DNA of 64,000 nt from Chrysemys picta bellii (GCF_011386835.1 NC_088804.1:38923549-38987548); one strand, 5' to 3'; numbered from the stretch's first letter, positions 44,486 through 57,050 are shown. Translations and numbers: made by a program. The notes: generated from the sequence alone by a model not told the origin.

Positions 44486-45538
44486 CCAGCCCCTCGATGG
44501 AGAAATCTGGCAGTTCCCTACCCCAGCCCTGGCCTCACTGTCAGAGGGGTAGGCAGGGACATGGGGTGGAGCAGGACTTGGGCTACTGATTCTGCGCAGG
44601 ACCATCGCCCGGGCCAACAGGAAACCTAGAGTCCCTGAAATCCCACTGAATCCTTGCCCCATTGATCTCAGCGTCAGGTGGGCGGTGCCCCTCCTGCCCG
44701 GGCCAAGCTCATGGAATGAAGCTGCAGCCACATCAGGGTCTCGATGCTCAGCCCCATGGCACACTCCTGTCACTGAGTTGTGAGGAAGGAGCAGGCTGTT
44801 ATCCTCACCAGCCACTAGAGGCGACATGGCCACTCAGCAGGTGGTACCCAAACAGGGCTCCAGCCCAGCACCGCCTCCTTCCAATGCCAGGGCAGAGACA
44901 TTCAGCTACCTGGCAGGCGACCCAGGAGGCAGAAGCCTTCAGCGGAGTTCATGGAGGCTTTACCAAGTGCCTCCCCAAGTCTAGATGGGGAATCAAATCC
45001 TGCAAGTTCCAGCTCTTAAATGCAGGGGATTTTTTTGAGAATGCAATTGTCAAGTCATCCAAATGCCGCCCTGGGCTCAAGTCGGCAGCTCGAGAGATGA
45101 ATTTACTCACTGCTTCTCAGCAACCCCATCTTGCCACGCAGGCAGTGCCCAGGGGCCTCAGCTCTGCCCTGGCCCATTGCTGCCAGAGCCTCTCCCCTGA
45201 GGCTGCCGCAAAAGGCCCGGGTACAGGTGGCTTTTGGTGAGGTTTGCCCATGAGCAGCTAGTCTGAGAACCACCAATCTCATTTCATGTAATAAGCAGCA
45301 CACATTCCGCCCCCCCCCTCCTTCTTTTCAATCAGCAGCATGGGATTTCTGCAACATCTCTAAGTAAGAACCCATGTGCCAAGACCAGCACGGCTAGAGA
45401 GACAGCAGTAATTTGCTAGGTTGACACAACCCCTCTGCCACCGTCCACAGGAACTGGCGTCTTTTCAAGATGGCTGCACCACAAAAGGGACCTACAGCAG
45501 TATGAAGTGGATGTTTTAAAAGGGAGGGATAGGCAGAT
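44486..45538. other. Non-coding stretch
   Basis: No gene recognised. CCACTAGAGGCGACA at 44814-44828 is a near CTCF-like core lacking one G. Confidence 0.4.
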
Positions 45539-45646
45539 GGCTAGATTCAGACCTCAGTTATCTGGGTGTAAATCCAGAGTGACTCCACTACAGTTGCCGC
45601 CATTCCTCCCGGTTTACATCCATGCCACTGAGGTCAGAATTGGGCC
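45539..45646. mobile_element. Palindromic MITE
   Basis: The left arm GGCTAGATTCAGACCTCAG (45539-45557) and right arm CTGAGGTCAGAATTGGGCC (45628-45646) are inverted repeats matching at 15 of 19 positions. The interior has GGGTGTAAATCCAGAGTGAC and CCCGGTTTACATCC. From memory it matches a common turtle short palindromic repeat. No target duplication was resolved. Confidence 0.65.
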
Positions 45647-46895
45647 CAAGGAATTTTCTCCTTTTTGACAGTTCCCCGGGGCTATTTTAGAGCAGCCTGT
45701 ATGAGCCCCCTATGTCAAGACCCCCCCAAAAGCCGTACTGCCGAAGAGCAGGATTCTTAGCTGTGTCTGCCAGCCAGCTGGCAGGACCCAAAGGACAGTT
45801 CAAATTAGGTACCATCCAGCGCAAACCTCTTCGGTCTAATTTTAAGACTCTCAAACACTAGGCCTTTGATTCCGTGCTCCGGAAAGCAGGGGGCTGACAG
45901 CAGCGGCTTGTGCCAGGCATAGCTTGGACGGGCACTCTGCGAGCTTCCCACACACAGGCTCTGCCCATGCACCACTTGGTATTCCAGTCCCGTGCCCTGA
46001 CAGCGATACTGCTCCAAAAATAAATGCTTGGTGTTCACCCCATGGGGAACATTAACCTCAACCTGCAACTCCTGCGGGGACCTCCCACAGCTCTTCCAAT
46101 CCACCTCAGTCTGGACACCCAATATGCCAGCCCAGGAACCGTTGCCCAGGCCCTTTGGGGTAATGCCCCCCCAGACCTGCACTCAGCCCCCCAGCAAAAG
46201 AGCACCAGGATTTGCAGATTCAACCCCGTCTCAGGTGCAAGAGGCAGCACAGCCGGTGCCCGAGCATCCTGCCACGGTACGGAAACTCTGCCACAAGGCC
46301 ACTCTCCAGGGACGTCCCCGCATTGAGCCCCTCTGGCCAGGATCCAGAACAGAGGCAGGGCTCTCCCCAGCAGGACAACAGAGGGCACATGTGAGACGAC
46401 CCCTTGCAAAGCCATGTTGGAGGTCCCCATAGCAACGGGCCAGCATCAGGGGCAGCTGGCAGAGATGGAAACCGGGTAAACAAGGGGGCTGCCCGTCCAG
46501 CTGGCTGCAAGGGGCAGGGGTCAGCGAGGCGAGCAAGGTGCGCCCCTGGCAGGAACACGTCCTCTTGAAAGGCCCTGACGATGGCAAGACAGGACACCGG
46601 CAGCACTTCTCCTGCAGAGGCACTCGGAGCAACACCGACAGTGACGCCTGGCCTGCAAACCAGCACTGCCATGGGAAACCAGTGCCCCTTTCCCTCTGCT
46701 GGTCAGCAGCTCTGACCCATGCCTCCCACATCCTAACACATCCCAACCCCTCCCTGCCAGCAACGGTGCGTGGGCCCAGGCCTGGCTAGATCGGGACTTG
46801 CAAGGAGCAATTCTGCAAGGAGCTGGCCTGGAAGGTTACCCTTTGCCATCACATGTGTGTGGTCCTTGCGCCCTGGCCAGCGTGGGCCCCTGCCT
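45647..46895. other. Non-coding stretch
   Basis: No gene or interspersed repeat recognised. Confidence 0.4.
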
Positions 46896-47016
46896 AGAGT
46901 TGCCAACCCTCCAGCATTGTCCCAGAGTCTCCTGGGATTAAAGATTAATCTTTAACGAAAGATTATGTCATGTGATGAAAGCTCCAGGAATGCGTCCAAC
47001 CAAAATTGGCAACCCT
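46896..47016. mobile_element. MITE with inverted ends
   Basis: It begins AGAGTTGCCAACCCTCCAGC and ends CCAAAATTGGCAACCCTCT, with GGGATTAAAGATTAATCTTT and GATTATGTCATGTGATGAAA inside. The ends are short inverted repeats (GTTGCCAACCCT / AATTGGCAACCCT region). Recognised from memory as a high-copy turtle element. Confidence 0.7.
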
Positions 47017-47249
47017 CTCCCTGCCTCACACCTCCCCACAGCAAACCCGGCCCTGCCCCTAACAGCTCCCCACCTTCCCCACCCAGGCTGGCTCTGCTGC
47101 CTCCATCTAATCTCAGCTGTTCCCCCCCCCCCCCCCGTGTGCACACACGCTGAACCGCAGCCAGGCCCGACACCGCCAGCCACACGCTAGGAAACTGACA
47201 GCAGCGCTCGTCGGAAGCCTCCCGCTGGCTCAGCCCCGCTCCCATCTCC

Positions 47250-47300
47250 AGCGGAGCCAAGGTTTGCTGGAGCAGTCAGACACACTGCTGAACTGAGAAC
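47250..47300 (+). repeat. Copy 1 of a ~50-bp dispersed repeat
   Basis: AGCCAAGGTTTGCTGGAGCA and GTCAGACACACTGCTGAACT recur at 50543-50592 with most positions matching. I do not recognise the family. It may be an unnamed interspersed repeat or a local duplication. Confidence 0.65.
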
Positions 47301-47519
47301 CGTACAGCGCCTGGGAGAGCAAGCCCTGCCAGCTAGCCAGCACCTCTGCCTGGCGCAGGGCCCACCCAGCACTGCTCACAGCAACGGCCTTTCCGAGGGC
47401 TCTGCGGTGCTTTGATTCCAGCCCACTGGCTGGGAACGCGCTTGGCGGGGCGGATGCATTTCGCAGGCCTTCAGAGAGCCACCTCTCCAAACCAGCATTT
47501 CCCAGAGACAGAGAGAGAG

Positions 47520-47685
47520 GAACATTCAGGCCACGACATGGGGAAGATGAGGCAGAGGGAGTTTAAGCCATCTACCAGAGGCTTGCTTCACGGTGAGTGG
47601 GTAGCCAAACCGGGATTAGAACCCAGGACTTCCTGGCTCCAGGCCCATGCCCAGATGGCTAGCTTGTGCCCATCTCTCTAGGTGT
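47520..47685 (-). repeat. MIR-like SINE, antisense
   Basis: GACATGGGGAAGATGAGGCA, ACCGGGATTAGAACCCAGGA and CTTCCTGGCTCCAGGCCC follow the antisense order, with a diverged core. Confidence 0.65.
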
Positions 47686-48987
47686 GCCTCTTTTCAAACA
47701 CAATCCCCTTGATCCCAAGCCCCCCGCATTTTTCAGCCCCCCAGCAGGCTTGGACACTGGGGTGAATCTGGCGCATCTGAGAGGGATGTGCAACACCAGC
47801 GACTGGTGGCAACTGCGCCACCTTCAGCTCCTCCCCGAAACATCCCCTGCCCTCCTCCCGCCCCATCAGCTCAGTCAGCCCCCTCGACCCTTCCTTGAAT
47901 TACCAGCACCTCGGTTACTCAGCACATCTCCCATTGCAGCCTGGGCCTCTTCCACCCCAGCCCCGTCTGCACTCCTCCCCCCTCCCACTGCTCTCCCTTT
48001 CTGGGGTGCTCTTGACGGCAGTCCCCTGGCTGGGCCATTGTCTCAATCCACTTGGGCCCTCCCCAGTGTAACTAGGCCCTGATCTGTCAACAGGTGTTGC
48101 TGATGGCTGGAGACCTGAGGTACCAGACCACTGTGCCCTGCTCAGATTATGCACAATGCAGCATGGAGTTAATCAGCAATCTCAGGGCCCGGGAGCCAGC
48201 GTGAGACTCAGACAGACGCCTTTCCAGGCTACAGGCACCAACCGGCCTTTGGAAAAGAAACACCCAGCCCCACACAGGACACAATGAGGAAAGTTAACTG
48301 CTGTACATTCCCCGGGGGGGGGGGGGACCCTGCTCTGGCCCCTCTGTACCAGGCTGCTCCTGACAGAGGATGAGTGAACCACACAGACAGAACGCCAGGA
48401 CACAGTCCATACTGCTCTGATAACACCGGCGCCCCTCGGGGAGTGCCTGGCCCTGGAGCGATGCCTTTAAAGTGGGTACAACAAGGCAACAGATTCAAAA
48501 CCTGTCTCTGGAGCAGCTCCGAGCCGGAGCCTGGCCCTGGCTGCTACATTTATGAGGTGTTTTACTCCTTGGCTTTGCAGCTGCCAAGTTCAGGGCTGTT
48601 TTGGGCTTCCTACAGAGCGCGGCCAGACAACGTGCAGTTTGCAGGCGGGGTGCGAATGCACGAACGTGTGCAAATGATGGTGCTAAAGAGACACACACAC
48701 CTTGGAAGGGGCCCAAGTTATAGATCCAATAAAAAAAAAAAGTTTGGTTTTTCTGGTTTTGTTTCCAACAGAAAACTCGACACCAATAGAGACAGTGCCA
48801 GGAATTTAACAAGGGAATTAGGAGCCTGAATGCCACTGAAATTGGAAGACAGCTGGGCATCACACTATGCTGGGCTTTTTTGAAGACCCCCAACCCACAG
48901 CTATTCCCAGGGGAACCAAGCAGGTGCCCACAGTGTGTCTGCCTCCCAAGCACTGAGAGTGCACCCGGCCATGCCAGGGGAGGGAGG
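47686..48987. other. Non-coding stretch
   Basis: No gene or interspersed repeat recognised. A G run (48315-48326) and an A run (48731-48741) are simple repeats. Confidence 0.4.
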
Positions 48988-49335
48988 CAGGGCCAGCTTT
49001 AGGCCAATTCCACCAATTCCCCTGAATCGGGCCCCGCGCCTAAGAGGGCCCCGCGTCCAGTGGCAGGGCTGCCCAGATTGGGGGGCAAGTGGCAGAGAAT
49101 CCCTTCCCTGGCTAGAGGCACCTTTTTAATTTTTACTCACCTGGAGGCGCTCCGGGTCTTTGGCGGCGGATCCTTCAGTGCCGCCGAAGACCCGGAGTGA
49201 GTGAAGGACCCGCTGCCAAAGACTAGGAGCACGGCTGGGTGAGTACAAGCCCCGCGTGTTTTTTTTATGTGTTCCCTGCCGGGGCCCCGTCGAAACTGTT
49301 CGAATCGGGCCCCGCACTTCCTAAAGCTGGCCCTG
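48988..49335. mobile_element. hAT-type MITE, perfect 8-bp target duplication
   Basis: Ends are CAGGGCCAGCTTTAGG and CTAAAGCTGGCCCTG. The octamer GAGGGAGG is identical on both sides (48980-48987 and 49336-49343). Internally GAATCGGGCCCCGCGCCTAA and AGGGCCCCGCG match the right half of 22798-23101 in reverse complement, so the two are the same family inserted in opposite orientations. No coding capacity. Confidence 0.93.
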
Positions 49336-50540
49336 GAGGGAGGAGGACTTGACTTCATCTGGGGCCCTCAGCGTTCCTAGTGCCCAATTCGCACTGAGCT
49401 CAGAGACGGTGGGGAGGGGCACAGGAACAGGCCCCCTTCTGGCTGAGAAAGTATGAAAAGGGAAATAAGTAGGAAAAAGTAAGAGTGGCACTTTACCCTC
49501 CTTGCAGCTTTAATCAGCGAGAGGCGTATGAAGTGCATGGGGCCAGGAGTGCATCGTTTGCCTCTGATATGGGATCTCTAAGATCAGTGTCCTACTAGTC
49601 TGAGCGGGTGGGCATGTGCGCGCGTGGGTGCGTGTTTTTCCCCCATTGCTTCTGCAATTTCAGACTTTTGGATCGTGCCGTCCTGGCCTTCACGGAAATG
49701 TGCCACAAAGTGCAGCTCCTAGAGACCGAGACGAGGAGCAGAGACGGGCGCACACAGGCGTCTCGCTGCCCTGCAGAGTGGCCGGATGCTCCCACCCTGC
49801 TGCTGGGATGTCCTGGGAGCTGAAAGGCACCTGGCTTTGCACCGTCCTTCCTGATGGCCCGGGGCACCCCCCAGCTGGTCTCAGTGCCACCCAGAGGTGA
49901 CCCAGAAAGCAAGAGCCCCTCCCTGTCGTGTCGGAAACCACGGGGCCAGGCTCCTTCCTGGCACCCGCCCTGCCAGAGTCCCAGACTTTCCTCTCGCCCA
50001 GCCCAGCTGGCCACCAGTCGTGCCCTGCACCGCCACCTGCCAATCTGCTTTCTACGGCTGAGCCCTCGAGGCTCCTTCTGACCACGAAGACCCCACCTTC
50101 ATCCCCCCGCAGTGTGGTTCTGCCTTTGAACTGGGAGATCTGCTTCCTCCTGCGACATGAGCTGCTGCCCAACTGCCCCCCCTCCCACTGCCCTCCCATC
50201 TGCTTTGGGAGGGAGCCCTCAGCCGCCCTTGTGGTCTCTGCAGCTTACTAGAGCAGGGCCCCATTTCCGCCGGGCAGAAGCTCTGGCAGGCGGGCAGAGA
50301 GGCTGCAGAAGAATGGGGCCAGGTGCCGGAATTCGTTCCCATCGGCCCCCAGCCGGGTCTGCAGTGAGCAGACAGCCCCCGGCTGCTCCTGAGTTTGGGC
50401 CCCCAATGCCAGACGCCCAGCTGGGAGCAGGGATCATGGATCCTACCAGCATTCAACCTTCAGCGGGTAGGTAGCTGTGCTGGGGATGGGGTTACCCGGG
50501 CAATGGCTTTGTTATCTCCGGCTGGAATAGGAAGCAGAGT
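49336..50540. other. Non-coding stretch
   Basis: No gene or interspersed repeat recognised. Open frames up to 169 codons overlap on both strands. Confidence 0.4.
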
Positions 50541-50542
50541 CT

Positions 50543-50592
50543 AGCAGAGCCAAGGTTTGCTGAAGCAGTCAGACACACAGCGGAATTGAGAA
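50543..50592 (+). repeat. Copy 2 of a ~50-bp dispersed repeat
   Basis: GCAGAGCCAAGGTTTGCTGA, then AGCAGTCAGACACACAGCGG and AATTGAGAAC, aligns with 47250-47300 by roughly 43 of 50 positions. It lies in the same orientation 3.3 kb away. Confidence 0.65.
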
Positions 50593-50665
50593 CAAAGGAC
50601 AAACCACCCCAAGAGCCAGGAGAGCTGGGGTCTATGCAGTTACCAACTGCCTGTGTGACAGAAAG

Positions 50666-51018
50666 CAGTGGTTCTCCACCCCGGGTCTGGGGTCCCCTGG
50701 CAGGCTGGGAGCAGGTTTCAGGGGGCCCGCCCACATAAACCAGAGAGCAGGGTCGGTGTTGGACTTGCTGGGGCCCAGGGCAGAAAGCCCAAGCCCAAGC
50801 CCTGCTGTGCAGGGCTGAAGCCACAGCCTGAACAACAAAGCTTCCGGGAGCCCCCTGTGGCGTGGGCCCCGGGGCAGCTGCCCTGCTTGATAGCCCCTAA
50901 TGCCAGTCCTGGCTTTTAAGCTACAGGATATGCAGAAAAACAGCTGTGGCACAGGTGGGCCAAGGAATGTTTATTGCAGGTGGGGGGGCCTCAGGAAGAA
51001 AAAGGTTGTGAACCCCTG
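50666..51018. mobile_element. hAT-type non-autonomous element
   Basis: Terminal repeats CAGTGGTTCTCCACCC and AAAGGTTGTGAACCCCTG fit the hAT pattern. Flanking octamers ACAGAAAG and ACGTAAAG agree at six of eight positions. The interior (GACTTGCTGGGGCCCAGGGC, AATGCCAGTCCTGGC, GGTGGGGGGGCCTCAGG) matches, from memory, an abundant turtle hAT. No transposase frame. Confidence 0.85.
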
Positions 51019-51407
51019 ACGTAAAGCAAGTCACAGCCCCACCCTCTGCCTCCGTTTTCCCATCTGCCCAGCAATAATACAGATGGGGTTGCGAGGTTGA
51101 GTACCTTGAGCCCCAGGGATTGTAGGAGCTGGAAAGGGGCCATGGATCGTCCGAGTTACTGGTACTGATCCACTCCCCAGCTCATTGCTCGCTGGCCTAG
51201 CGGCAGATTTAGATAAAGCCTCCCGCTCCTCGTGTGATGCACCCAGTCCTGCCTTCAGCCCAACGCCTCCAGAGTCTGCACATCTCACTGCCAAGCTCAG
51301 AAGGCAATACTCCATTCTCACCTCCCACCCACGCTCCAACCCCGCCACCCCAAGCAGACTCAGCTCTGCAAACGCCTGCCCACCAAGGCACTAAGGTGGC
51401 TAACCAG
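51019..51407. other. Non-coding stretch
   Basis: 51035-51085 (CAAGTCACAGCCCCACCCTC, CTCCGTTTTCCCATCTGCCC) looks like a sense MIR core fragment. The remainder is unrecognised. Confidence 0.4.
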
Positions 51408-51605
51408 GGAGGTAGTGTTGCCTAGGGGGTAGTGCACTGGTCTCCCAGGAGACCTGGGTTCTAGTCCCACCTCTGCCACTGGTTTGCTGGGTCACCTTGG
51501 GCAAGTTGAGTCACTTCCCCTCCCTGTGCTTCAGTTTCCCCATCTGTAAAATGGGGAGGATGCTGCTGTTGCCCTCCTTTGTAAAGTGCTTTGGGATGGG
51601 CAGCT
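51408..51605 (+). repeat. Near full-length MIR-like SINE, sense
   Basis: Sense boxes appear in order: TTGCCTAGGGGGTAGTGCAC, GACCTGGGTTCTAGTCCCAC (B-box-like), CCTTGGGCAAGTTGAGTCAC, CTTCAGTTTCCCCATCTGTA, AAATGGGGAGGATG and TTTGTAAAGTGCTTTGGGAT. Best-preserved sense copy here. Confidence 0.85.
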
Positions 51606-54135
51606 GGAAAGCAGTGTCCTCAGCCCATGACCAGGGAACACAGATCATGGGGACATCTCGTGGACTCCACTAACAGAAGGCACCATCACCCCTCCACCGC
51701 AGTGATCCCACTGACCAGCAGGCCAGGTAAGCCCAGCCCGAGACACCTGGCTGTCTGGATGAAACCATGGAGACAGGGGCCGCGCACAGAAACCTTGGAT
51801 CTGTGCATGGAGCCCGATGGCTGGATCCAGAACTGGGGGGGCAGACAGAAAAACATGCAGCCTGAGTTACCTGTGCTGAATGGCCCCCGGTGGGGAGCAG
51901 GGGAAGGGGGCCTCGCAGCAGGGCAGCAGATTAAAAGGGGACCTGTTTGGGGAGACAGGCGGGGGCACTTCCTGCCCCACAGGCTGCTCTCCAGCCATAG
52001 ACCGTTCGCTCCCATGCAGCGTGGCACCCCGTGATGCTCGGCTAGAGAGGCTGAACCCCGGGCCAGTAGGAGGCATCCCACTGTACAGCTTGGTTTTATA
52101 CACAGCTCCTGCCCCATGCGTAACACTGGCCATTTTACACCTCCCAGGCCCCTGCCTCAGCTCTGGGGCCACAGCTGGGAAATGGAAGAGCTCTGCATGG
52201 TCACCCCATCCATCAAGGCAGAATCAATCCCCGCTATAAGCGGTCCCCAGCAGGACCTCAGTCGCTACTCGCTCACCCAGGAGCAGATGGTGCCTGGCGG
52301 CAGGGCAGGGGCGCTAGGCCGCAAAGCACATAACACCTTAATGCAACACGGGCACAGATGGGGTGGCCCAGAGCCTGGCAACACCAGGCCTCTCCCTCAC
52401 CCCAGACAAGCCACCAGGCCTCCCTGACTCAGTTTCCCCTAGCGGCAGCCTGGGGATGCCTGTACCGTCCCATCAAGGGTTGATTGGGGACGTCCTTGGA
52501 AATCCCAAGAGGGGCAAAGCATTATCGACAGATATTGACAATTCCACCCCGCCGCTTCCCTAGTGCATGGGGCCTTGGATCCCTGCAGCCCTCGGGGGCC
52601 TGGAGCTCTTTGGAGGAAAGATGAGCCCCCAGGAGGCTAAGTGGGTGTCCCTACCCCTGTGGACTGCAGGGAACCCCCCCCAGGAGAGGCTGCAACTGTG
52701 GAGCCAACCCCAAGCCCTACCTGGTCAGACACAGAGAGAAACTCCTCTCCAATCGCATCCCCACCAGCTGCTGGATCCAGGCTCCCACCCACACCAATGG
52801 CCTGGTGGGTAACCGGGCTGTGCTCCGAGGGAGGGCTGCAGACAAAGGAACCCCCTCACGGGTAGCTGCTGCCAATATCCCCTCTGTGGGGTGAGTGGGG
52901 GATACTGCACACACCTGCCCCACCCCAGCCTGCCCCCCTGTGGAGGAGCTGTGCCCTGCTCCTTGTTCTATCCACCTCCTCCCCACCCTGCCTCTCTCAT
53001 CTCGTCTATGAACAGGTCTCTAACCTCTGTCCATATGGAGCCTGGACAAAGCCTTAGAAAATCCACCCCGGGGAACGACCCTGCCCTGGCCAGGGCAGCA
53101 GGACAAACGGGCTGGCCGGCCCGACAGGCTGTTCCCTTATCCTGCCCCAGCTGCCTTGTAACGGCCCTGGCTAACGCGCCTGGCACGAAGCGCCCATGGT
53201 CAACCGCCCCATTCAAGCGGAGCCCTGTCCTGCGTCCTCTCCCACAGGCAGCAGAGCTGGCAGCAATCCGGCAGCCAAGTGCAGTGCCCTTCCAGAGCCC
53301 CAGGTGCCTGCTGGCACACCCTGGCATGAGGGACGCTCACCCCTGCCAGGGATTGTCATCGTTTGTCAGCTGCTGGGCACCTCTGGGAGGGGGCGGAGCT
53401 TGGCTCCTCTTATACCAACCCCTGTATGAATTACAGAGGGTACAAATGGGCACAGGGTGGGCATGCATCACTGATGCCACTGTGCGTTAGTACAGAGTGC
53501 TCACTGCAAAGCCTCTGGTGCTGTGGACCCCGACTGTCCCTGTTCTGTGGGCCCTGGCGGTGATGGGTGGTGGGTTGGGGCAGCCAAGGAGGGGCCTGCG
53601 TTTCCACTGGGTGCAGTTTAGCCTCGTGCCCTAGCATGGTGCGTTTGCACTGGCCGCTCACAAGCCATGGCACTGGGGGACTAGAACATCAAAGCTCCAG
53701 CCGGCAGCCAGGGGCGAAAGGAATATGGGGGAGCCATGGCCTGTTCCCTGGGGGCAGGCAGCCAGGTCCCAGAACTGCGATCACGAGAGGTAGCAACTCC
53801 ACCTCCCCTTTGCTGGCAGTTTCAGAGGCCAAGAGATCGAAGTCAGACTGTGGGGGAGAAGGGGACACATGGTCTGGCCAGCGCAAGGACATGGGGCACA
53901 CACAGCCCTTTGCTCTGGGGGGTAACACCTGCACAAGCTTTGAGGGCACGGAAAGCCATTAGAAGAACGTTCTAGCTCAGACCCCTGACAACCTCCCCAC
54001 CCCCCACCCGCAGCAGGAAGGCCAGGCCCCACTCCTCCCACAGCCCAGCGCACTGCCATTTCCATCCATTACAGATCTTCCAATCCATTAGCCTAGAGCA
54101 GACAGGTTGAGGCGTGGAGCTGCCTCTCCCCGCGC
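51606..54135. other. Non-coding stretch
   Basis: No gene or interspersed repeat recognised over about 2.5 kb. Moderately GC-rich with chance frames up to 199 codons. Confidence 0.4.
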
Positions 54136-54330
54136 CGTTCCAGCCAAGACAGCACTCCCCGGGGACTAATGCTGGCATGTAAATATTAGATACTTTTGTC
54201 TCCTCCGAGACCAATTACACAAATCATGGCAGCTCCCGCAGGACTCCGGCTTCCACTTACTGTATCATCATTAACAGCTTATTAGGGAACAGCTGCTCAA
54301 AAAAAAAAATAAATAAAGTGACAGGCTCGA
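54136..54330. promoter_or_regulatory. Candidate conserved regulatory element
   Basis: An AT-rich, non-repetitive block in GC-rich surroundings, with GGCATGTAAATATTAGATAC, GACCAATTACACAAATCATG and TGTATCATCATTAACAGCTT. CCAAT-type, homeodomain-like and AT-rich cores cluster. An A run with AATAAATAAA ends it at about 54299-54317. Confidence 0.35.
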
Positions 54331-56254
54331 GGCTGTATCCCCAATCTTGTCTTCCCCCACCCCAACCCCCAGCTGCACCCCACTCTAGAATATCAGACTG
54401 GTTGGATCAAAGCGGAGGGGGCAGAAGACCTCAAAGGCGGTTGCTTAGATCCCCTCCCATTTGCCAGATCAGGACTTGGAATGGATTGGAAATGCCCAGG
54501 GGCAACCCATCGCAGGGTTCTCAGCATGTCCCCAGGGAGCGCAGGGGCAGTGCCATGCAGAGGCTCGGGCACGTGTTTAAACAAATGCACTGGGCACAAG
54601 CGGCTGGTGCCCAGGACGCAGTGGGACCCAGTGACTTTGCAGAGGAAGGCAGGAGAAGGAACTGGCGTCTCTACTGGGAGCGGGGCAGCAATGGGATCTT
54701 GACAGAAGTCTCAGAAGCACACAGAGCTGCCCAGTCGGGGCGGAGCAGAGTCTAGAGAGCGGCAGGTTGCAGCCCACCCCAGCCACGCTGAGGGCAGGCC
54801 TTGGGCTCTCCGTCCCAAGGATAGAGCAGCATGGTGATGGGCCGCGGGAGGGGAGCTGGCAAAGGTAGTTCTTTGGCCTTTCTCCATCTGACTCTCCCAA
54901 AGCCCATGGGGGAATTCTTAACACAGCAAATCCCAACCGTCCATCAGCAGGCAACCACTTCTGGAGCTGCCAAGGGCACTGGACGGAAAGGGCAGCTCCC
55001 TTTCCTCACAAGTCTGCCATGTTGCATGGAGGCTGCTGGCGGGGGTGTGCGGGGTGGAGAATCAAGGGCAGTGCCCTCATGTACACAGCCTACCAAGGAA
55101 AACAGACAGCTTCAAAGCAGGCCATACACAAGTATAGCCGGCATGCCCTATCCCATTCCGCCCCAGCTGCTGTATTGGCAGCTAGGGTAACTTAAAGCAG
55201 CTCTCAGGCAGGCCGGGGGATCAGACTGGCGCACAGCTGGCTAGGATGGGAGAACGCAAAGGCCAGTTTGTACACGTGTGTGCACACGCCCTGAGCTGCT
55301 ACAGCCCTCAGCCGCAAGATCTTGGCCACTGTGTATACACACAAGGGTTTTCCACACTGCCAGAGCCTGGCTTGTTTTAGAGAGAATTCCCGCCCCCACC
55401 TGTTAAAGTCCGCAGGTGCCGCGAGCAGCCCTGGCAGGCCCAGGTTAGCTGGCACAATGCAGGGGATCTTTCTAAGCCGATTATTTTGGCATTAAAGGTG
55501 AATCTAATTTGGAGCTGGCACCCTTGACATGCAGCCTTTAGCCCTCCTTCCTTATCACCATCCTCATCTCTCCCAGCAGGCAGCCAGGTTCTGCAGGCAG
55601 TGAAGGGAAGCCCAGCTGCTGGCCAGGAGAGGAAGAGATATCTTGGCTTTCAAACCTGCAAGCTGCCGTAGTTCGTCTCTTCCAGGCTCCTCCGGCGGGT
55701 GAACCACTAGGAGCAGGTAGGCAGGGTGGCAATAGAAATCACTGACCAAACAGCTCATAATACCGTTGCTTGGGGGCTGTCAAAGGGTCTTGGCCCTGGG
55801 AACACGTAGGAAAGGGCGAAAGAACCTCCACCCTCCCTAGGGCAAAATCAACAGATGCTTCCACCACCCCTGCCCCTCTCCCCGATGCTCTGCTGGGAGA
55901 CCACATCCATAGTGCTGGGGAATCTTAGTGTCAGGAAGATGGGGCGGCAAGGGGAAGAATCTTGGATGCGGTTTGTATTCCCCAGGACAATGACACAGCA
56001 GGGTTCTGCCGCTCTCTAGTGTCAGGTACCAGGTACTGCATGGGCTTGCAAAGAATTCCAAGCAACCCTAGAGCGGCTCTGACCCAGAGAAATCAGAGCA
56101 CGGCACTATACAGGGGGAGAGAAGGAAAGTGCCTCTCACCCCAAACGCTGTAGCTTTGGATAATCTGGGAGGCTGAGCAAGTGGCGATACTAGACGTGAA
56201 CTAATGGCCCAGGCCGACAGTCAAGAATTAAGAGAGCCTGGGGGTCTGCAGGGG
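54331..56254. other. Non-coding stretch
   Basis: No gene or interspersed repeat recognised. Confidence 0.4.
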
Positions 56255-56332
56255 CATGGGACAGCTCAGCACATGGCCACTGGGGAGTGTTTTTTCCACC
56301 TCAAAGTCACCGGTTCAAATCCGGACCAGAAT
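56255..56332 (+). repeat. tRNA-derived SINE head or tRNA-like relic
   Basis: GGGACAGCTCAGCACATGGC is A-box-like, and CACCGGTTCAAATCCGGACC (56305-56324) contains a B box, GGTTCAAATCC, in a short hairpin. No complete cloverleaf or terminator is apparent. It is probably a Pol III SINE fragment different from the one at 63867. Confidence 0.5.
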
Positions 56333-56847
56333 CTTACAGGGTGGTGGGTTGGCCAGTTCCTTCCCCCTCCATTCCACCCAACACAATTTGACACTTGTTC
56401 CCCCTCAGCCCAGAGGCCAAGGATGATCAGGCTATGGAGACCACCCTCCTCCTTGGAGGGGCACACTCCAGGGCTGCAGCCAACGCATCACCTCCATTTG
56501 TGTTTCACACCGTCCAAAACCCAAGCCACGGAGAGCTGTGATGCAGGCCCCACAACTGGCAGAGCAGCTGAGGGAAACCGCCCAGTTAGGACAGACTTTT
56601 CAGAAGGGCTCAGCACGCACAACTGGGGCAAGATTTTCCGAAGGGCTTTGCTCCCCTTCGAGCCATCAGATCGGTTTCACAGGACAGGTGTCATTTGCTG
56701 TTCCTAGCACAAGGAATGGCACAGATACCACAGAAAGTTCAGTCTTCACACTGCAACAAACGCGGCGCGTTAGCTGGTGGCTGCCAGGTCCCACTCACAC
56801 AGTCTCTGTTTTTAAGAGCTGCCAGGCAGCATTTTGGCACCGAGAGT

Positions 56848-57050
56848 GGATTAGAGGCTAGAGCAGGGAACTTGGACTCCTGGGTTCTAGCAGCTTTCAC
56901 TTGCCTCCCAGTGCCTGGAGTCCCTCACTTAGGAAGCAGTCCATAACGCCTCCCTAGCGAGCAGGCTGGGTTTGAGAGCCAATTAGCGTTTGTCAGGTGC
57001 TGCAAAGCCCTTACATGAGAGCAGCCATGTAAGAGCGAAGCAGGATTGCG
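56848..57050 (+). repeat. MIR-like SINE traces, sense
   Basis: AACTTGGACTCCTGGGTTCT (56870 region) is head-like. TTTGTCAGGTGCTGCAAAGC (56990 region) is tail-like. The core between is unrecognisable. Confidence 0.35.
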
